Shown here: positions 56,094 through 64,000 of the stretch, piece after piece | How the letters are laid out: each line of letters opens with the position of its first letter | Position numbering within the stretch: the first letter of the stretch is position 1 | Notes under the pieces: model-generated | What the model saw: the letters and a program-made list of their open reading frames with translations, nothing else | Told to the model about the DNA's origin: nothing | Database searches by the model: none | Position numbers and translations under genes: made by a program | Source: Tessaracoccus aquimaris | Lineage (GTDB): Bacteria; Actinomycetota; Actinomycetes; Propionibacteriales; Propionibacteriaceae | Assembly (NCBI RefSeq): GCF_001997345.1 | Contig: NZ_CP019606.1 | Location: forward strand, 3,348,001-3,412,000 | Direction: 5' to 3' | DNA length: 64,000 nt

Positions 56094-56900
56094 TTAGTTT
56101 GTGTGCGTGGCGCCTGATGCTTGTGCGCGCAGCCAGCCGATTTGCTTACGGGCGGACCAGTTCGGGGCACCCGGTGGGAATCTTGCGCCGTCCCACTCCT
56201 CTAGTTCGATGTGAGGCAGAGCCCAGTGGTAGCGGAGCCGGTCCAGTGGCCACTCGAGTTCGTCGTCGCCGGCGTAGTTCGACTCGGTCTCGTCGGGCAC
56301 GTCGTGTCCTGCGCCGGCGAGGGCCGCAACGAGCGCCTCACGGGAACGTTCGAGCCAGTCGTGGACGCGTGACATTGGGATTGCGTCCCTGCCGTCGCCG
56401 ATCCATGCTTGATTACCGCTGAATGTGATGGTTGTGTGGTCGACATTCGCGAGGGCCAGTTTAGTCGCGGAAGGCCCAGCAGCCTCCTCCCAATGCTCGG
56501 ACACATTCCGCATCAGGTGCAAGAGCTCCTGGCCGCTCATGGTGGGCCGGGCATCTGCGGGGATCCGTTTCAGGGCGGTCATGACGTGGTTGCAGGCGAC
56601 GATGAGGAATCGCAGGTCGACAGCCAGTTGCATCGCGAGTGCTACCGTCACCACCCTGATCGGCCGCCGTGAATCATACGGCCGGTAGTTGCGATCTGTC
56701 TCGTCCCGCCAGCCGCGTTCGATGTCGTCGTCACCGCTGTTCCTGTGGCGATGCTTGGTGTCGTATTCCGCGTCGAGCCATTCGTTAAGTACGTCCTCGA
56801 ACCGTCGCGCCTGCATGCGCGCGCCGTCGACCCACATCAGGCCGTTCCACCATGCATCCTCGTCAGGGATTGGCTGCGATTTCACCATGCACCTGATCAT
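56094..56900 (-). CDS. Hypothetical protein, 268 residues
   Basis: A soluble, mostly helical protein that I do not recognise. It has a Trp-rich start (EDAWWNGLMWVDGARMQARR), an acidic/basic stretch KHRHRNSGDDDIERGWRDETD, a central hydrophobic-helix block VTVALAMQLAVDLRFLIVAC, and SGQELLHLMRNVSEHWEEAAG. Starts at 56900 and 56888 are both possible; the second has AGG four bases upstream. It is convergent with the Shedu gene. Its place in the island makes an antiphage or mobile-element role possible, but no motif shows it. Confidence 0.6.
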   Translation of the reverse strand: MIRCMVKSQPIPDEDAWWNGLMWVDGARMQARRFEDVLNEWLDAEYDTKHRHRNSGDDDIERGWRDETDRNYRPYDSRRPIRVVTVALAMQLAVDLRFLIVACNHVMTALKRIPADARPTMSGQELLHLMRNVSEHWEEAAGPSATKLALANVDHTTITFSGNQAWIGDGRDAIPMSRVHDWLERSREALVAALAGAGHDVPDETESNYAGDDELEWPLDRLRYHWALPHIELEEWDGARFPPGAPNWSARKQIGWLRAQASGATHTN

Positions 56901-57069
56901 TCCATCGCCCGGCTGCGGCCGGGCAACGCCACACTTACGGTGTCCGCGTCAGCGGCGTCCAGGAAGTGCTGGTGTCCCTGGCTCAGTACCGTGGTCCGCC
57001 ACCTGTGAGACCTGACCGGCAGGGGTGCCCTCGCACGTCGAAAGCACTGCATTCGGCAGATGATCGATG

Positions 57070-57879
57070 TCATGCACCTGTTCGGCGGGCGCGGGTGTGG
57101 GCGAGGCGGTAGGAGTGGGTGCCGGTCTCGATGATGGTGGCGTTGTAGGTGAGGCGGTCGACGATGGCTGCGCACAGGCGGGGGTCGGTGAAGGTGTCGG
57201 TCCAGGCGGAGAAGGACTGGTTGGACGCGATCGCGATGGCGTTCTTCTCTTCGCGCTCGGTGAGGACCTGAAACAGCAGTTCGGCCCCGCGCCGGTCGAG
57301 CTCCATGTAGCCCAGTTCGTCAATGACGAGAAGATCCACCCGGCCGTAGCGGTTGATGGTCTTGGTGAGTTGTTTCTCGTCGGCGGCTTCGACGAGCTCG
57401 TTCACCAGGCGGGTGGCGAGGGTGTAGCGGACGCGGTAGCCCTGCTCGGCGGCGGCGGTGCCGAGTGCGATGAGCAGGTGGGATTTGCCGGTGCCGGAGT
57501 CCCCGATGAGGCACAGGGGGTCGCCGCGGCGGATCCAGTCGCCGGTCGCGAGCTCGTTGATGGTGGCGGGGTTGATGTTCGGGTTCGCGGTGAAGTCGAA
57601 GTCGGCCAGCCATTTCTCGCGGGGGAAGCCGGCGCTCTTGATGCGACGCAGGGTGGAGCGGCGGTCGCGGTCGTCGACCTCGGCCAGGAGGAGTTCGGCG
57701 AGGAAGCCTTGGTAGGTGAGTTGTTCCTTGGTGGCGGCCGTCACGGCGTCGTCGACGACGGCGCGGATGGTGGGCAGTCGGAGCCGGCGGCAGGCCTGGT
57801 CGATCGCGGCCTGCGCGGCTTGTTCGGTGAGGCCCTGACGACGGCGAAGGCTGGCGGGGCGGGTGCTGGTGGTGGTCAT
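57070..57879 (-). CDS. istB: IS21-family helper ATPase
   Basis: 269 residues of the AAA+ family. GDSGTGKSHLLIAL is Walker A, LLVIDELGYMELDRRG is Walker B, followed by IASNQSFSAWTDTFTDPRLCAAIVDRL, the IstB C-terminal signature. It loads IstA and selects target DNA. The start ATG 57879 overlaps the istA stop by 4 bp. Confidence 0.94.
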   Translation of the reverse strand: MTTTSTRPASLRRRQGLTEQAAQAAIDQACRRLRLPTIRAVVDDAVTAATKEQLTYQGFLAELLLAEVDDRDRRSTLRRIKSAGFPREKWLADFDFTANPNINPATINELATGDWIRRGDPLCLIGDSGTGKSHLLIALGTAAAEQGYRVRYTLATRLVNELVEAADEKQLTKTINRYGRVDLLVIDELGYMELDRRGAELLFQVLTEREEKNAIAIASNQSFSAWTDTFTDPRLCAAIVDRLTYNATIIETGTHSYRLAHTRARRTGA

Positions 57880-59540
57880 GGGGTTCCTGTCGGGGTGTGG
57901 TGGTGGGCCTCGGCACGGGCCGGGGTGGGATCGGGGTGTCGTCGTCGCAGCAGGAGTTCGTCGTAGGCGGTGACGGTGGGCAGGGGCCGGGTGTCGGCCG
58001 GTAGCGCGGCGATCAGCGAGTTCGAGTCGGTGTGGCGGCGCGGTGGCAGGTTCACCACGGTGCCGCCGCGCTGCGGCGCGGGCGCGGTGTGGCTGACGCT
58101 GTGGCGTCGGGCCTCGACGGCGACGACGTCGGCCGAGACGGCCCCGACGGACAGGGCGCTGGTGATCCCGGCGATCACCGCCTCGGTCGGCAGGGAGCGG
58201 TGGAGCAGGAGCACGTCGATCAACTCCTGGGTGCCCGCGACGTCGCCGCTGGTCTTGCTGGCGGCAGCCCAGAACGCGTCGTGGGCTGCGGTGAACGCCC
58301 CCGCGGCTCTGGCTTGGGCCAGGGCGGTCGAGCCGGGGAACGCGCCGGGCTTGTGGCGCAGAACCTCGAGGTAGTGGTCCAGCTCGACCCGGGTCACCCC
58401 ACGCGTGCCGAGGCGGGGATGGGTGGCGACCACGGTGCGGCCCTCGAACACGACCACGCACGAGGCCCGCAGACTGACCCGGACGCGCTGCCCGATCAGG
58501 TGCGCGGGGACGGAGTACTTGACCATGCGGACGGTGATCAGGGCGGAGCGGTCGACGCGCGGGTGGAGGATCAGGCCGGGGTCGAAGTCATCGGCCGGCA
58601 GCGGCGCCAGGTGGTCGAGTTCGGCGCGGTAGTCCTGCCCGATCGTGTTCGCATGGCCGGCGATCCGGCGGGTGTTGTCGTCGACTTCCCAGACACGGAT
58701 CTGGTCGTTGAGTTCGTCCAGGCTGGCGACCTCGGGCATGGGGGTGAGGTGGTTGCGGCGGAACCAGCCGACCTCGCCCTCGACGCCGCCCTTCTCATGG
58801 GCGCCGTCGATGCCGGGCTGGCAGTAGAACGCGTCGAAGCCGTAGTGGGAGCGGAACAGCACCCAGCGTTCGTTCTCGTCGCGTAGCCGGTCACCGCCAT
58901 GGATTACCTGGACGACGGCGGAGGTGAGGTTGTCGTAGCGGATGTGGCGGGTCGGGATGCCGCCCAGGGCGTGGAAGGCCTCGATGTGGCCCTCGAGGAA
59001 GGCTTCCTGCCCGCCGGTCGGGTAGACGCGGTGGATGGCTTTGCCCGAGTGGGACAGGCGGTAGACGAACATGTGGCACTTGGTCTTGACGCCGTCGAGG
59101 ATGACGTAGACCTCGCCGAAGTCGACCTCGGCCTCCGCGCCGGGGGCGTGGTCCTGCGGCACCATCGCCTCCACCCGGCGCCCGGCCTCCAGGTCGATCT
59201 GCGCCCTGCGGACCCTGACGTAGTCGCGCACGGTGGAGTAGGACAGGTCGGTGGCCTGGTGCTCGTCACGCAGCCTGGCCAGGATGCGGGTCGCGGTGTG
59301 GCGCTGCTTGCGGGGTGCGGTCAGGTCGTAGAGCAGCATCTGGTCGATCGCGGACTTGTACGGGTCCAGACGTGGTGCGGACCGTACCGGGGTCTTGCGG
59401 GGTGGGGGTTCGGCTGCAGCGAGGGCCTGGCGAACGGTGCGGCGGTGGACTCCGTGTTTGCGCGCGAGTTGCCGGATGGACAGGCCATCCACTCTCGCGT
59501 CGTGGCGGATGTCGGCGTACAGCTGCACTCGTGACCCCAT
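57876..59540 (-). CDS. istA: IS21-family transposase
   Basis: 554 residues. The N-terminal HTH (VDGLSIRQLARKHGVHRRTVRQAL) is followed by the DDE core: EVDFGEVYVI (first Asp), RYDNLTSAV (second Asp) and KGGVEGEVGWFRRNHLTP (Glu). The C-terminal Mu-type beta domain includes YSVPAHLIGQRVRVSL. All three catalytic residues are present, so the element may be active. ATG 59540 has GAGGGAGCC upstream. Confidence 0.94.
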   Translation of the reverse strand: MGSRVQLYADIRHDARVDGLSIRQLARKHGVHRRTVRQALAAAEPPPRKTPVRSAPRLDPYKSAIDQMLLYDLTAPRKQRHTATRILARLRDEHQATDLSYSTVRDYVRVRRAQIDLEAGRRVEAMVPQDHAPGAEAEVDFGEVYVILDGVKTKCHMFVYRLSHSGKAIHRVYPTGGQEAFLEGHIEAFHALGGIPTRHIRYDNLTSAVVQVIHGGDRLRDENERWVLFRSHYGFDAFYCQPGIDGAHEKGGVEGEVGWFRRNHLTPMPEVASLDELNDQIRVWEVDDNTRRIAGHANTIGQDYRAELDHLAPLPADDFDPGLILHPRVDRSALITVRMVKYSVPAHLIGQRVRVSLRASCVVVFEGRTVVATHPRLGTRGVTRVELDHYLEVLRHKPGAFPGSTALAQARAAGAFTAAHDAFWAAASKTSGDVAGTQELIDVLLLHRSLPTEAVIAGITSALSVGAVSADVVAVEARRHSVSHTAPAPQRGGTVVNLPPRRHTDSNSLIAALPADTRPLPTVTAYDELLLRRRHPDPTPARAEAHHHTPTGTP

Positions 59541-59790
59541 CTCGGCTCCCTCGTCCGTGAACAGTTCCCATGGATGGGGACCAGCGTTCAGGGGTGGGGC
59601 CACTTCAGACCGTCAACACCCCGGCAAGTCGCACGCGGGGCCAGTTCAGGCCGTCACAACGGGGCCCAATCAAGCTGTCACAACCAGGACTGCCGCCCTC
59701 GAACAACCACTTGGGCGCGTTCGATAGCCGATCCTCCACCGTACGTCGAGCGAGCTTCCTCCTCGACGACTCTTTACGAGGGATTGCCAT

Positions 59791-59807
59791 GTACGGAAGA
59801 CCCGTAC
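59791..59807. promoter_or_regulatory. Inverted repeat upstream of the resolvase
   Basis: GTACGG-AAGAC-CCGTAC is a perfect 6-5-6 palindrome 45 bp before the resolvase start; a further CCGTAC occurs at 59739. It could be part of a resolution (res) site or an operator for the resolvase. Confidence 0.5.
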
Positions 59808-59851
59808 GGTGATATGGGCGGTGAGGGGAGGGCAACTGCAACAATGGGCAC

Positions 59852-60424
59852 ATGCATGTCGGCTACGCGCGCGTCTCGACTCTCGAGCAAGACCTCTCCG
59901 GCCAACGGGAAGCGCTCGAGCGCCTCGGAGTCGAGAGCAAGAACATCTACTTCGACCACGGCCTGACCGGAACTACCCGCGCCCGGCCCGGGCTGCGCGA
60001 AGCGCTGGCCGCGACCCGGGAGGGCGACACCCTGGTGGTGACCAAGCTCGACCGGCTAGCCCGCTCCCTCCCGGACGCGAGGGACATCGCCGACGAGCTC
60101 ACCATCAAGGGAGTCGCGCTCAGCCTCGGCGGCAGCGTCTACGACCCCAACGACCCCGTGGGCCGGCTGCTCTTCAACGCGCTCGGCATGGTGGCCGAGT
60201 TCGAGGCGGACCTCATCCGCCTGCGCACCCGCGAGGGCATGGCCATCGCCAGATCCAAGGGCAAGCTCAAGGGCAAGAAGCCCAAGCTCTCGCCCTCTCA
60301 GCGCAAGCACCTCATGACCTTGCATACGGCTGGCGAGCACACCCAGGCAGAGCTCGCCGAGCTGTTCAACGTCTCCCGCACCACCATCTACCGCGAGCTG
60401 CGCCGCACCACGACCACCTCCTGA
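59852..60424 (+). CDS. Serine recombinase, Tn3-type resolvase/invertase
   Basis: 190 residues. MHVGYARVSTLEQDLSGQREAL carries the nucleophile Ser9; YFDHGLTGTTRARPGLREAL and VTKLDRLARSLPDARDI are the rest of the catalytic domain. The helix-turn-helix is TQAELAELFNVSRTTIYRELRR. Such enzymes resolve transposon cointegrates or invert DNA. No Tn3 transposase is in view, so it may be a remnant or may serve another part of the island. Confidence 0.93.
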   Translation: MHVGYARVSTLEQDLSGQREALERLGVESKNIYFDHGLTGTTRARPGLREALAATREGDTLVVTKLDRLARSLPDARDIADELTIKGVALSLGGSVYDPNDPVGRLLFNALGMVAEFEADLIRLRTREGMAIARSKGKLKGKKPKLSPSQRKHLMTLHTAGEHTQAELAELFNVSRTTIYRELRRTTTTS

Positions 60425-60434
60425 CCGCCCATGC

Positions 60435-60471
60435 CCCGCCACTGAGCGATCACAGAAGCCCGCCACTGAGC
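60435..60471. repeat. Transposon-end-like repeat pair, left
   Basis: Two direct copies of CCCGCCACTGAGC, 24 bp apart (60435 and 60459), just after the resolvase stop. They occur inverted at 61346-61381 with the same 24-bp spacing. See findings. Confidence 0.6.
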
Positions 60472-60672
60472 CATCAAATCCACAGTCGACGTCCTCAACG
60501 GCGGCCGCCCGGAATCGATCGTTTGTGAGACGTCGACGCCCGAGGGCCGGTGAGGCATGACACGCCGGCCCGAAACTGAGGACCGAAACCCAACTGACTC
60601 AAAACTACCCCTAGACCGTTTTCGGGAAGTCGGTTAGAATAGATGCAGAACCCGCGAGAGGGGAGGCCCATC

Positions 60673-60912
60673 ATGGAGACGTTTGACGTCGAGGACCGCT
60701 GGCCCGAGCTGTTCGCACAGCTCGACGCGACCCAGCGCAACGCCGTGCGTCAGTCCCTCGCTGCCGGCTGGCACGAGGGCTTCGAGCCGACCCGCGAGGA
60801 CGTGGAGAACGTGACCGATTTGGCGCGCGGCGCGATCGACGTCGACGAGTACCGCCGGCGTGGCCACGCGGCCGCGCGACGCGTCGCCGGGCTGGTCCCT
60901 GCCGGTCGGTGA
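60673..60912 (+). CDS. VbhA-like Fic antitoxin
   Basis: 79 residues. RWPELFAQLDATQRNAVRQSLAAGWHEGFEPTREDVENV is the VbhA-like antitoxin helix pattern seen in small proteins encoded next to Fic toxins; the SLAAGWHEG segment would place a Glu into the toxin's ATP site. GGGGAGG lies before ATG 60673. It precedes the fic gene by one base, in the same direction. Confidence 0.8.
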   Translation: METFDVEDRWPELFAQLDATQRNAVRQSLAAGWHEGFEPTREDVENVTDLARGAIDVDEYRRRGHAAARRVAGLVPAGR

Positions 60913-60913
60913 C

Positions 60914-61564
60914 ATGGCCTGGCGCTACGACAGCTGGGAATCCTACTTTTACCCGGAGACGATCAATCCGGTAACCGGGGACGGTACCCTGCGGAACCTC
61001 TACGACGAGCGCGATCCGCGGGTACTGGCCCGGTTCGAGTACATCGAGACCACTGGTCGCGCGACCGAGCTGCTGCGCGGTGACGTGGCGATCCCCAGGA
61101 CCTACGACGCGGAGCACGTGCGTGCTATCCACCGGCATCTGTTCCAGGACGTCTACGAGTGGGCTGGGGAGTATCGCACGGTCGATATGAGCAAGCAGTG
61201 GCCACCCGAGCTTGGGCGCGGCTACACCGACTTCCTGGCAGTGGATCGCATCGGCGGCTTTCTCGATGACTTGCGCCAGCGGGTGCACGGCGCAGAGTGG
61301 TCCAAGATGGACAGGGATGAGTTCGCCCAGGCTGTGACTTTGTCCGCTAATTGGCGGGGTTTTTCAGACGCTCAGTGGCGGCCTCCACTCCCTCGCACGC
61401 GAGGGGGTGGTAGCGATGCCCTGCGTGTCCGTAAGGCCATCCCCATACGACTACCGGGGTTGGCGACCCTCACCCCTGTCGACCCACCCGGATCGATACG
61501 TGCTGTGAGTCCCTCGGGCGCAGTTCCGAAGCCCACTGCGCCGCTGACACTTTCGTGTCAGTAG
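60914..61564 (+). pseudogene. Fic/DOC-family toxin, truncated before the catalytic motif
   Basis: The N-terminal about 140 residues are Fic-like (YFYPETINPVTGDGTLRNL, YDAEHVRAIHRHLFQDVYEWAGEYRTV, the flap region, FAQAV). The HPFxDGNGRxxR motif that transfers AMP is absent, since at about 61335 the sequence changes to transposon-end-like DNA (LSANWRGFSDAQWRP is a translation of repeat). The reading frame then continues by chance to 61564. The toxin should be inactive, leaving an antitoxin without partner. Confidence 0.82.
61346..61381. repeat. Transposon-end-like repeat pair, right (inverted)
   Basis: GCTAATTGGCGGG (61346-61358) and GCTCAGTGGCGG (61370-61381) are inverted relatives of the CCCGCCACTGAGC copies at 60435-60471, with the conserved GGCGG cores again exactly 24 bp apart. 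It breaks fic. The stretch from 61382 to 61649 holds no gene I can support. Confidence 0.6.
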
Positions 61565-61649
61565 GTCGAGGCGGAACGTTCCAGCTGTGCGGCTGGGGCT
61601 CGGTCGACCACCACCCCTCGATGGCGTGTCCGTGCGGCGTCGGGCTTGG

Positions 61650-62039
61650 CTACAGGTACCGGCAGACCTGGTCGGAGCTGCACGTGTCGGGCTCAACGTG
61701 CTCGGCCTGGTCGCGTAGCCCGGCGAGGGTGTCGCGCAGGTCGTGGAGCTGTCTGAGTTTCAGGTCAATGTCGGTCAGGCGTGCGTCGAGCAGGTCGCGT
61801 ACGTGATCGCAGGGAGCTTGGCCGTGGTCGCGGATGTCGAGGACCTGCCGGATCTGGGCGAGGGAGAGTCCGGCGGCTTGGCCGCGGTGGATGAAGTCGA
61901 TCCGGGTGAGGCTCTCGGTCGTGTAGTCGCGGTAGCCGCCGGGCGTGCGCTCGGCCGGGGGCAAGAGCCCCTGGTCTTCATAGAACCGCAGAGTCTTCGT
62001 GGTCGTGCCGGCCGCTTCAGCGAGCTCCCCGATCCGCAT
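61650..62039 (-). CDS. merR: MerR-family regulator, probable mercury sensor
   Basis: 129 residues. The DNA-binding part is MRIGELAEAAGTTTKTLRFYEDQGLLPPAERTPGGYRDY. A long dimerisation helix follows. Three cysteines (APCDH, DTCSS, QVCRYL) fit the metal site of MerR, where Hg(II) is bound by three Cys of the dimer. The start is ATG 62039. It is divergent from merA, with the operator between. Confidence 0.85.
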   Translation of the reverse strand: MRIGELAEAAGTTTKTLRFYEDQGLLPPAERTPGGYRDYTTESLTRIDFIHRGQAAGLSLAQIRQVLDIRDHGQAPCDHVRDLLDARLTDIDLKLRQLHDLRDTLAGLRDQAEHVEPDTCSSDQVCRYL

Positions 62040-62070
62040 CCTCACCCCTCGTGTGTCACAGGTCTCACCC

Positions 62071-62102
62071 TTGACCTTCCCCTGTACTGGAAGCTTTAGT
62101 AT
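62071..62102 (+). promoter_or_regulatory. merA promoter with MerR operator
   Basis: TTGACC (62071-62076) and TTAGTA/TAGTAT (62096-62102) are separated by 19-20 bp, the overlong spacer of MerR-activated promoters. The spacer holds the inverted repeat CTTCC-N8-GGAAG. Confidence 0.75.
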
Positions 62103-62146
62103 CGCCGCATCAGGAGGATTTCTCAACAGTCCGGGGAGGGTTCGGG

Positions 62147-63571
62147 ATGCAGTCGAAGATTGATCTGGCCGTGATCGGGTCGGGTGGCGCGGCGTTCGCC
62201 GCAGCGATCCGCGCCACCACGCTGGGCAAGTCGGTGGTGATGGTCGAGCGCGGTACGTTCGGCGGCACCTGCGTGAACACCGGGTGCGTGCCGTCCAAGG
62301 CGCTGATAGCGGCCGCCGAGGCCCGCCACGTGGCCGCGGACGCGGGCTCCCGGTTCCCGGGGATCGCCGCCACCGCGGGCGCGGTCGACATGCCCGGGCT
62401 GGTGGGTGGCAAGCAGGACCTGGTCGAGGCGATGCGGGGTGAGAAGTACTTCGACGTGGCCGAAGCCTACGGCTGGCCGGTCCGCCAGGGCCAGGCGGCC
62501 TTCGCCGGCACCCCGGATGCGCCTGTGCTGGAGGTCACCGCCGCTGAAGGCACCGTGGAAACCATCGAGTCCGCCCATTACCTGATCGCTACCGGCACCC
62601 GTCCCTGGGTCCCGCTCATCCAGGGGCTGGACGGCGTCGAGTACCTGACCTCGACGTCGGCGATGGAACTGTCCGAGCGCCCCGACTCGCTGCTGGTGCT
62701 CGGCGGTGGCTACGTGGCGCTGGAGCTGGCCCAGATGTTCGCCCGGCTCGGCTCGAAGGTGACCCTGCTGGTGCGTTCTCGGCTGGCGTCGAAGGAGGAG
62801 CCGGAGGTTTCCAGATCATTGCAGGAAGTCTTCGCCGACGAGGGCATCCGGGTGGTCCGCCGCGCTGTTCCCTCCCGCGTTGCCCGCGATACCGTCACCG
62901 GGCAGGTCGTCGTCATGGCCGAGGTCTCGGGCGGCGAGCAGGAGTTCCGTGCCGACGAGATCCTCGTCGCGCTCGGACGCCGCCCGGTCACCGAGGGGCT
63001 CAACCTCGAGGCCGTGGGGGTGAAGACCGGCGAGGCCGGACAGATCGTGGTCACCGACCAGTTGCAGACCGCCAACCCCCGCGTCTGGGCGGGCGGGGAT
63101 GTCACCGGGCACCCCGAGTTCGTCTATGTCGCGGCCCGGCACGGCACGATCGTCGCCGAGAACGCCTTCACCGACGCCAACACTTCGGTCGACTACACAC
63201 GGATGCCTCGGGTGACGTTCACCGGTCCCGCCATCGGCGCGGTCGGGATGACCGAGAAGGAGGTCATCGCGGCCGGGATCCGCTGCGACTGCCGCGTCCT
63301 GCCACTGGAGTACGTGCCCCGTGCGCTGGTGAACCGGGACATGCGTGGGTTCATCAAGATGGTCGCCAACGCCGACACCGGCGAGATCCTCGGTCTCACC
63401 GCTGTCGCCAAGGACGCCGGCGAGCTCGCCGCCGCCGGCGTCCACATCCTCGGCAAGACCATCGCAGAAGTCGCCGACGCGTGGGCCCCATACCTGACCA
63501 TGGCCGAAGGCATCCGCATCGTCGCCAAGGCCTTCACCACCGACGTCTCGAAGCTGTCCTGCTGCGCCTGA
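62147..63571 (+). CDS. merA: Mercuric reductase
   Basis: 474 residues of the FAD-dependent disulfide oxidoreductase family. FAD loop IGSGGAAFAAAIRA; redox centre GGTCVNTGCVPSK (Cys42, Cys47); NAD(P) loop LVLGGGYVALELAQMFARLGSKV; and the C-terminal pair LSCCA (Cys472, Cys473) that delivers Hg(II). These are diagnostic of MerA, which reduces Hg(II) to volatile Hg(0). It lacks the extra N-terminal HMA domain. GGGGAGGG precedes the ATG. No merT/merP/merB is in the window. Confidence 0.93.
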   Translation: MQSKIDLAVIGSGGAAFAAAIRATTLGKSVVMVERGTFGGTCVNTGCVPSKALIAAAEARHVAADAGSRFPGIAATAGAVDMPGLVGGKQDLVEAMRGEKYFDVAEAYGWPVRQGQAAFAGTPDAPVLEVTAAEGTVETIESAHYLIATGTRPWVPLIQGLDGVEYLTSTSAMELSERPDSLLVLGGGYVALELAQMFARLGSKVTLLVRSRLASKEEPEVSRSLQEVFADEGIRVVRRAVPSRVARDTVTGQVVVMAEVSGGEQEFRADEILVALGRRPVTEGLNLEAVGVKTGEAGQIVVTDQLQTANPRVWAGGDVTGHPEFVYVAARHGTIVAENAFTDANTSVDYTRMPRVTFTGPAIGAVGMTEKEVIAAGIRCDCRVLPLEYVPRALVNRDMRGFIKMVANADTGEILGLTAVAKDAGELAAAGVHILGKTIAEVADAWAPYLTMAEGIRIVAKAFTTDVSKLSCCA

Positions 63572-63625
63572 CCGCGCACTCACCCACCAGGAGTGACTAC
63601 AGCCCTACGCAACTCGGTGGACCGG

Positions 63626-64000
63626 GTCAAGTTGTTTGTGTAAGGAGTTCGGTCTCCGGGTGGGTTAGAGGTAGGGGTTGATCCGGTCGGGGTAGGCGAT
63701 CGCGAGTTGGGCGAGGGCCTGTTTCCAGTTCGTGGTGACCTGCCCCTCGACGAGGCGGCCTTCGGCGTTGCGTTTCTGTCCCTTCTTGCGTCCTTTCTCC
63801 TTGGCGCGGTCGCGGGCCCGCTTGTCTTCGATGTTGCAGATCGCCAGCCAGAGCAGCTTCACGGCGGCCTCGTCGGAGGGGAAGTGGCCGCGGTTCTTCG
63901 TGACTTTCCGTAGCTGGTAGTTCAGCGACTCGATGGCGTTGGTGGTGTAGATCACGCGGCGCAGCATCGGTGGGAACGCCAGGAACGGCACGAACCGGGT
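63626..64000 (-). mobile_element. IS256-family element, left end (cut by window edge)
   Basis: GGGTCAAGTTGTTTGTGTAA, at about 63626, just beyond the transposase stop, looks like the terminal inverted repeat of IS256-family elements. The element runs off the window to the right; only its transposase end is seen. The other end is needed to fix the boundary. Confidence 0.6.
63665..64000 (-). CDS. IS256-family (mutator-type) transposase, C-terminal part
   Basis: At least 112 residues in frame to the window edge: FVPFLAFPPMLRRVIYTTNAIESLNYQLRKVTKNRGHFPSDEAAVKLLWLAI is the classical end of IS256 transposases, with the conserved Glu of the DDE set in AIESLN. The lysine-rich KEKGRKKGQKRN insert and the final W-K-Q-A-L-A-Q segment also fit. 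The stop is at 63665-63667. The N-terminus and the two catalytic Asp lie outside the window. Confidence 0.93.
   Translation of the reverse strand, partial: TRFVPFLAFPPMLRRVIYTTNAIESLNYQLRKVTKNRGHFPSDEAAVKLLWLAICNIEDKRARDRAKEKGRKKGQKRNAEGRLVEGQVTTNWKQALAQLAIAYPDRINPYL

Larger units (their letters stand above)
56970..59690 (-). mobile_element. IS21-family insertion sequence
   Basis: istA and istB overlap by 4 bp, as in IS21 elements. On the istA-proximal side three 20-bp motifs follow: GGGGCCACTTCAGACCGTCA (59596), GGGGCCAGTTCAGGCCGTCA (59637) and GGGGCCCAATCAAGCTGTCA (59661). These are like the multiple terminal repeats of IS21. On the other side only a weak match (TGTGAGACCTGACCGGCAGG, 57005) is seen, so the ends are approximate. 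Confidence 0.7.

Overview
This window is chromosomal DNA from a high-GC Gram-positive bacterium, most likely a member of the Propionibacteriaceae (Tessaracoccus-like). That placement is an inference from gene content: pyruvate phosphate dikinase beside its regulator, a long Pta with an N-terminal DRTGG region followed by AckA, a fused MrpA/MrpB antiporter subunit, proline/tyrosine/glutamine-rich DUF4190-type membrane proteins, GTG starts, and -10 boxes that touch the start codon (leaderless genes).

Region 1 to about 51.95 kb is ordinary chromosome. In order it holds: the end of a DeoR regulator and an MFS exporter; ppsR-ppdK (pyruvate/PEP interconversion and its control); three DUF4190 paralogues; yaaA; a three-gene SDR-plsC-alkyl-DHAP-synthase-like operon that looks like an ether-lipid pathway; pta-ackA; an FMN reductase, a luciferase-like flavin enzyme and a PCD-VOC fusion; a complete six-gene mrp Na+/H+ antiporter operon; nfo and a UbiB-family kinase; uridine phosphorylase; an ABC-F ATPase; an acyl-CoA ligase; small enzymes; the rpsF-ssb-rpsR-rplI operon; an M48 peptidase; a bleomycin-resistance-like VOC protein and an aminoglycoside-phosphotransferase-like protein; a small esterase operon; sdaA; a MarR-MFS pair; an ArsR-AHSA1 pair; and poxB.

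Several intergenic stretches (7.5-8.4, 16.95-17.65, 29.2-30.5, 42.2-43.4 and 43.9-44.35 kb) contain no genes. They are packed with short repeats of two kinds: a degenerate element running from GTTTCGAC to GGCTCAACC, and a TTCCCCGAGCTTGTCGAGGG motif. One stretch is a tandem array of about 170-bp units. A separate 80-82-bp palindromic element occurs twice (9258 and 33188).

From about 51.96 kb to the end is an accessory island. Its left edge cuts poxB in half. It carries a TetR/NmrA-like/membrane-protein group with two operator palindromes, a Shedu-type (DUF4263) anti-phage nuclease, an unknown protein, an IS21-family element, a serine resolvase, a VbhA-like antitoxin with a Fic toxin truncated before its catalytic motif, a merR-merA mercury resistance pair, and the end of an IS256-family transposase that runs off the window.

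Four genes (mrpA, a MarR regulator, a cupin, and a membrane protein at 45.7 kb) are broken by one-base losses, at six sites in all. Five sites are G or C runs of 4-5 bases; the sixth is a short G/C stretch. In every case restoring the missing bases gives a length divisible by three and a coherent protein. Homopolymer errors in the assembly are the simplest explanation.
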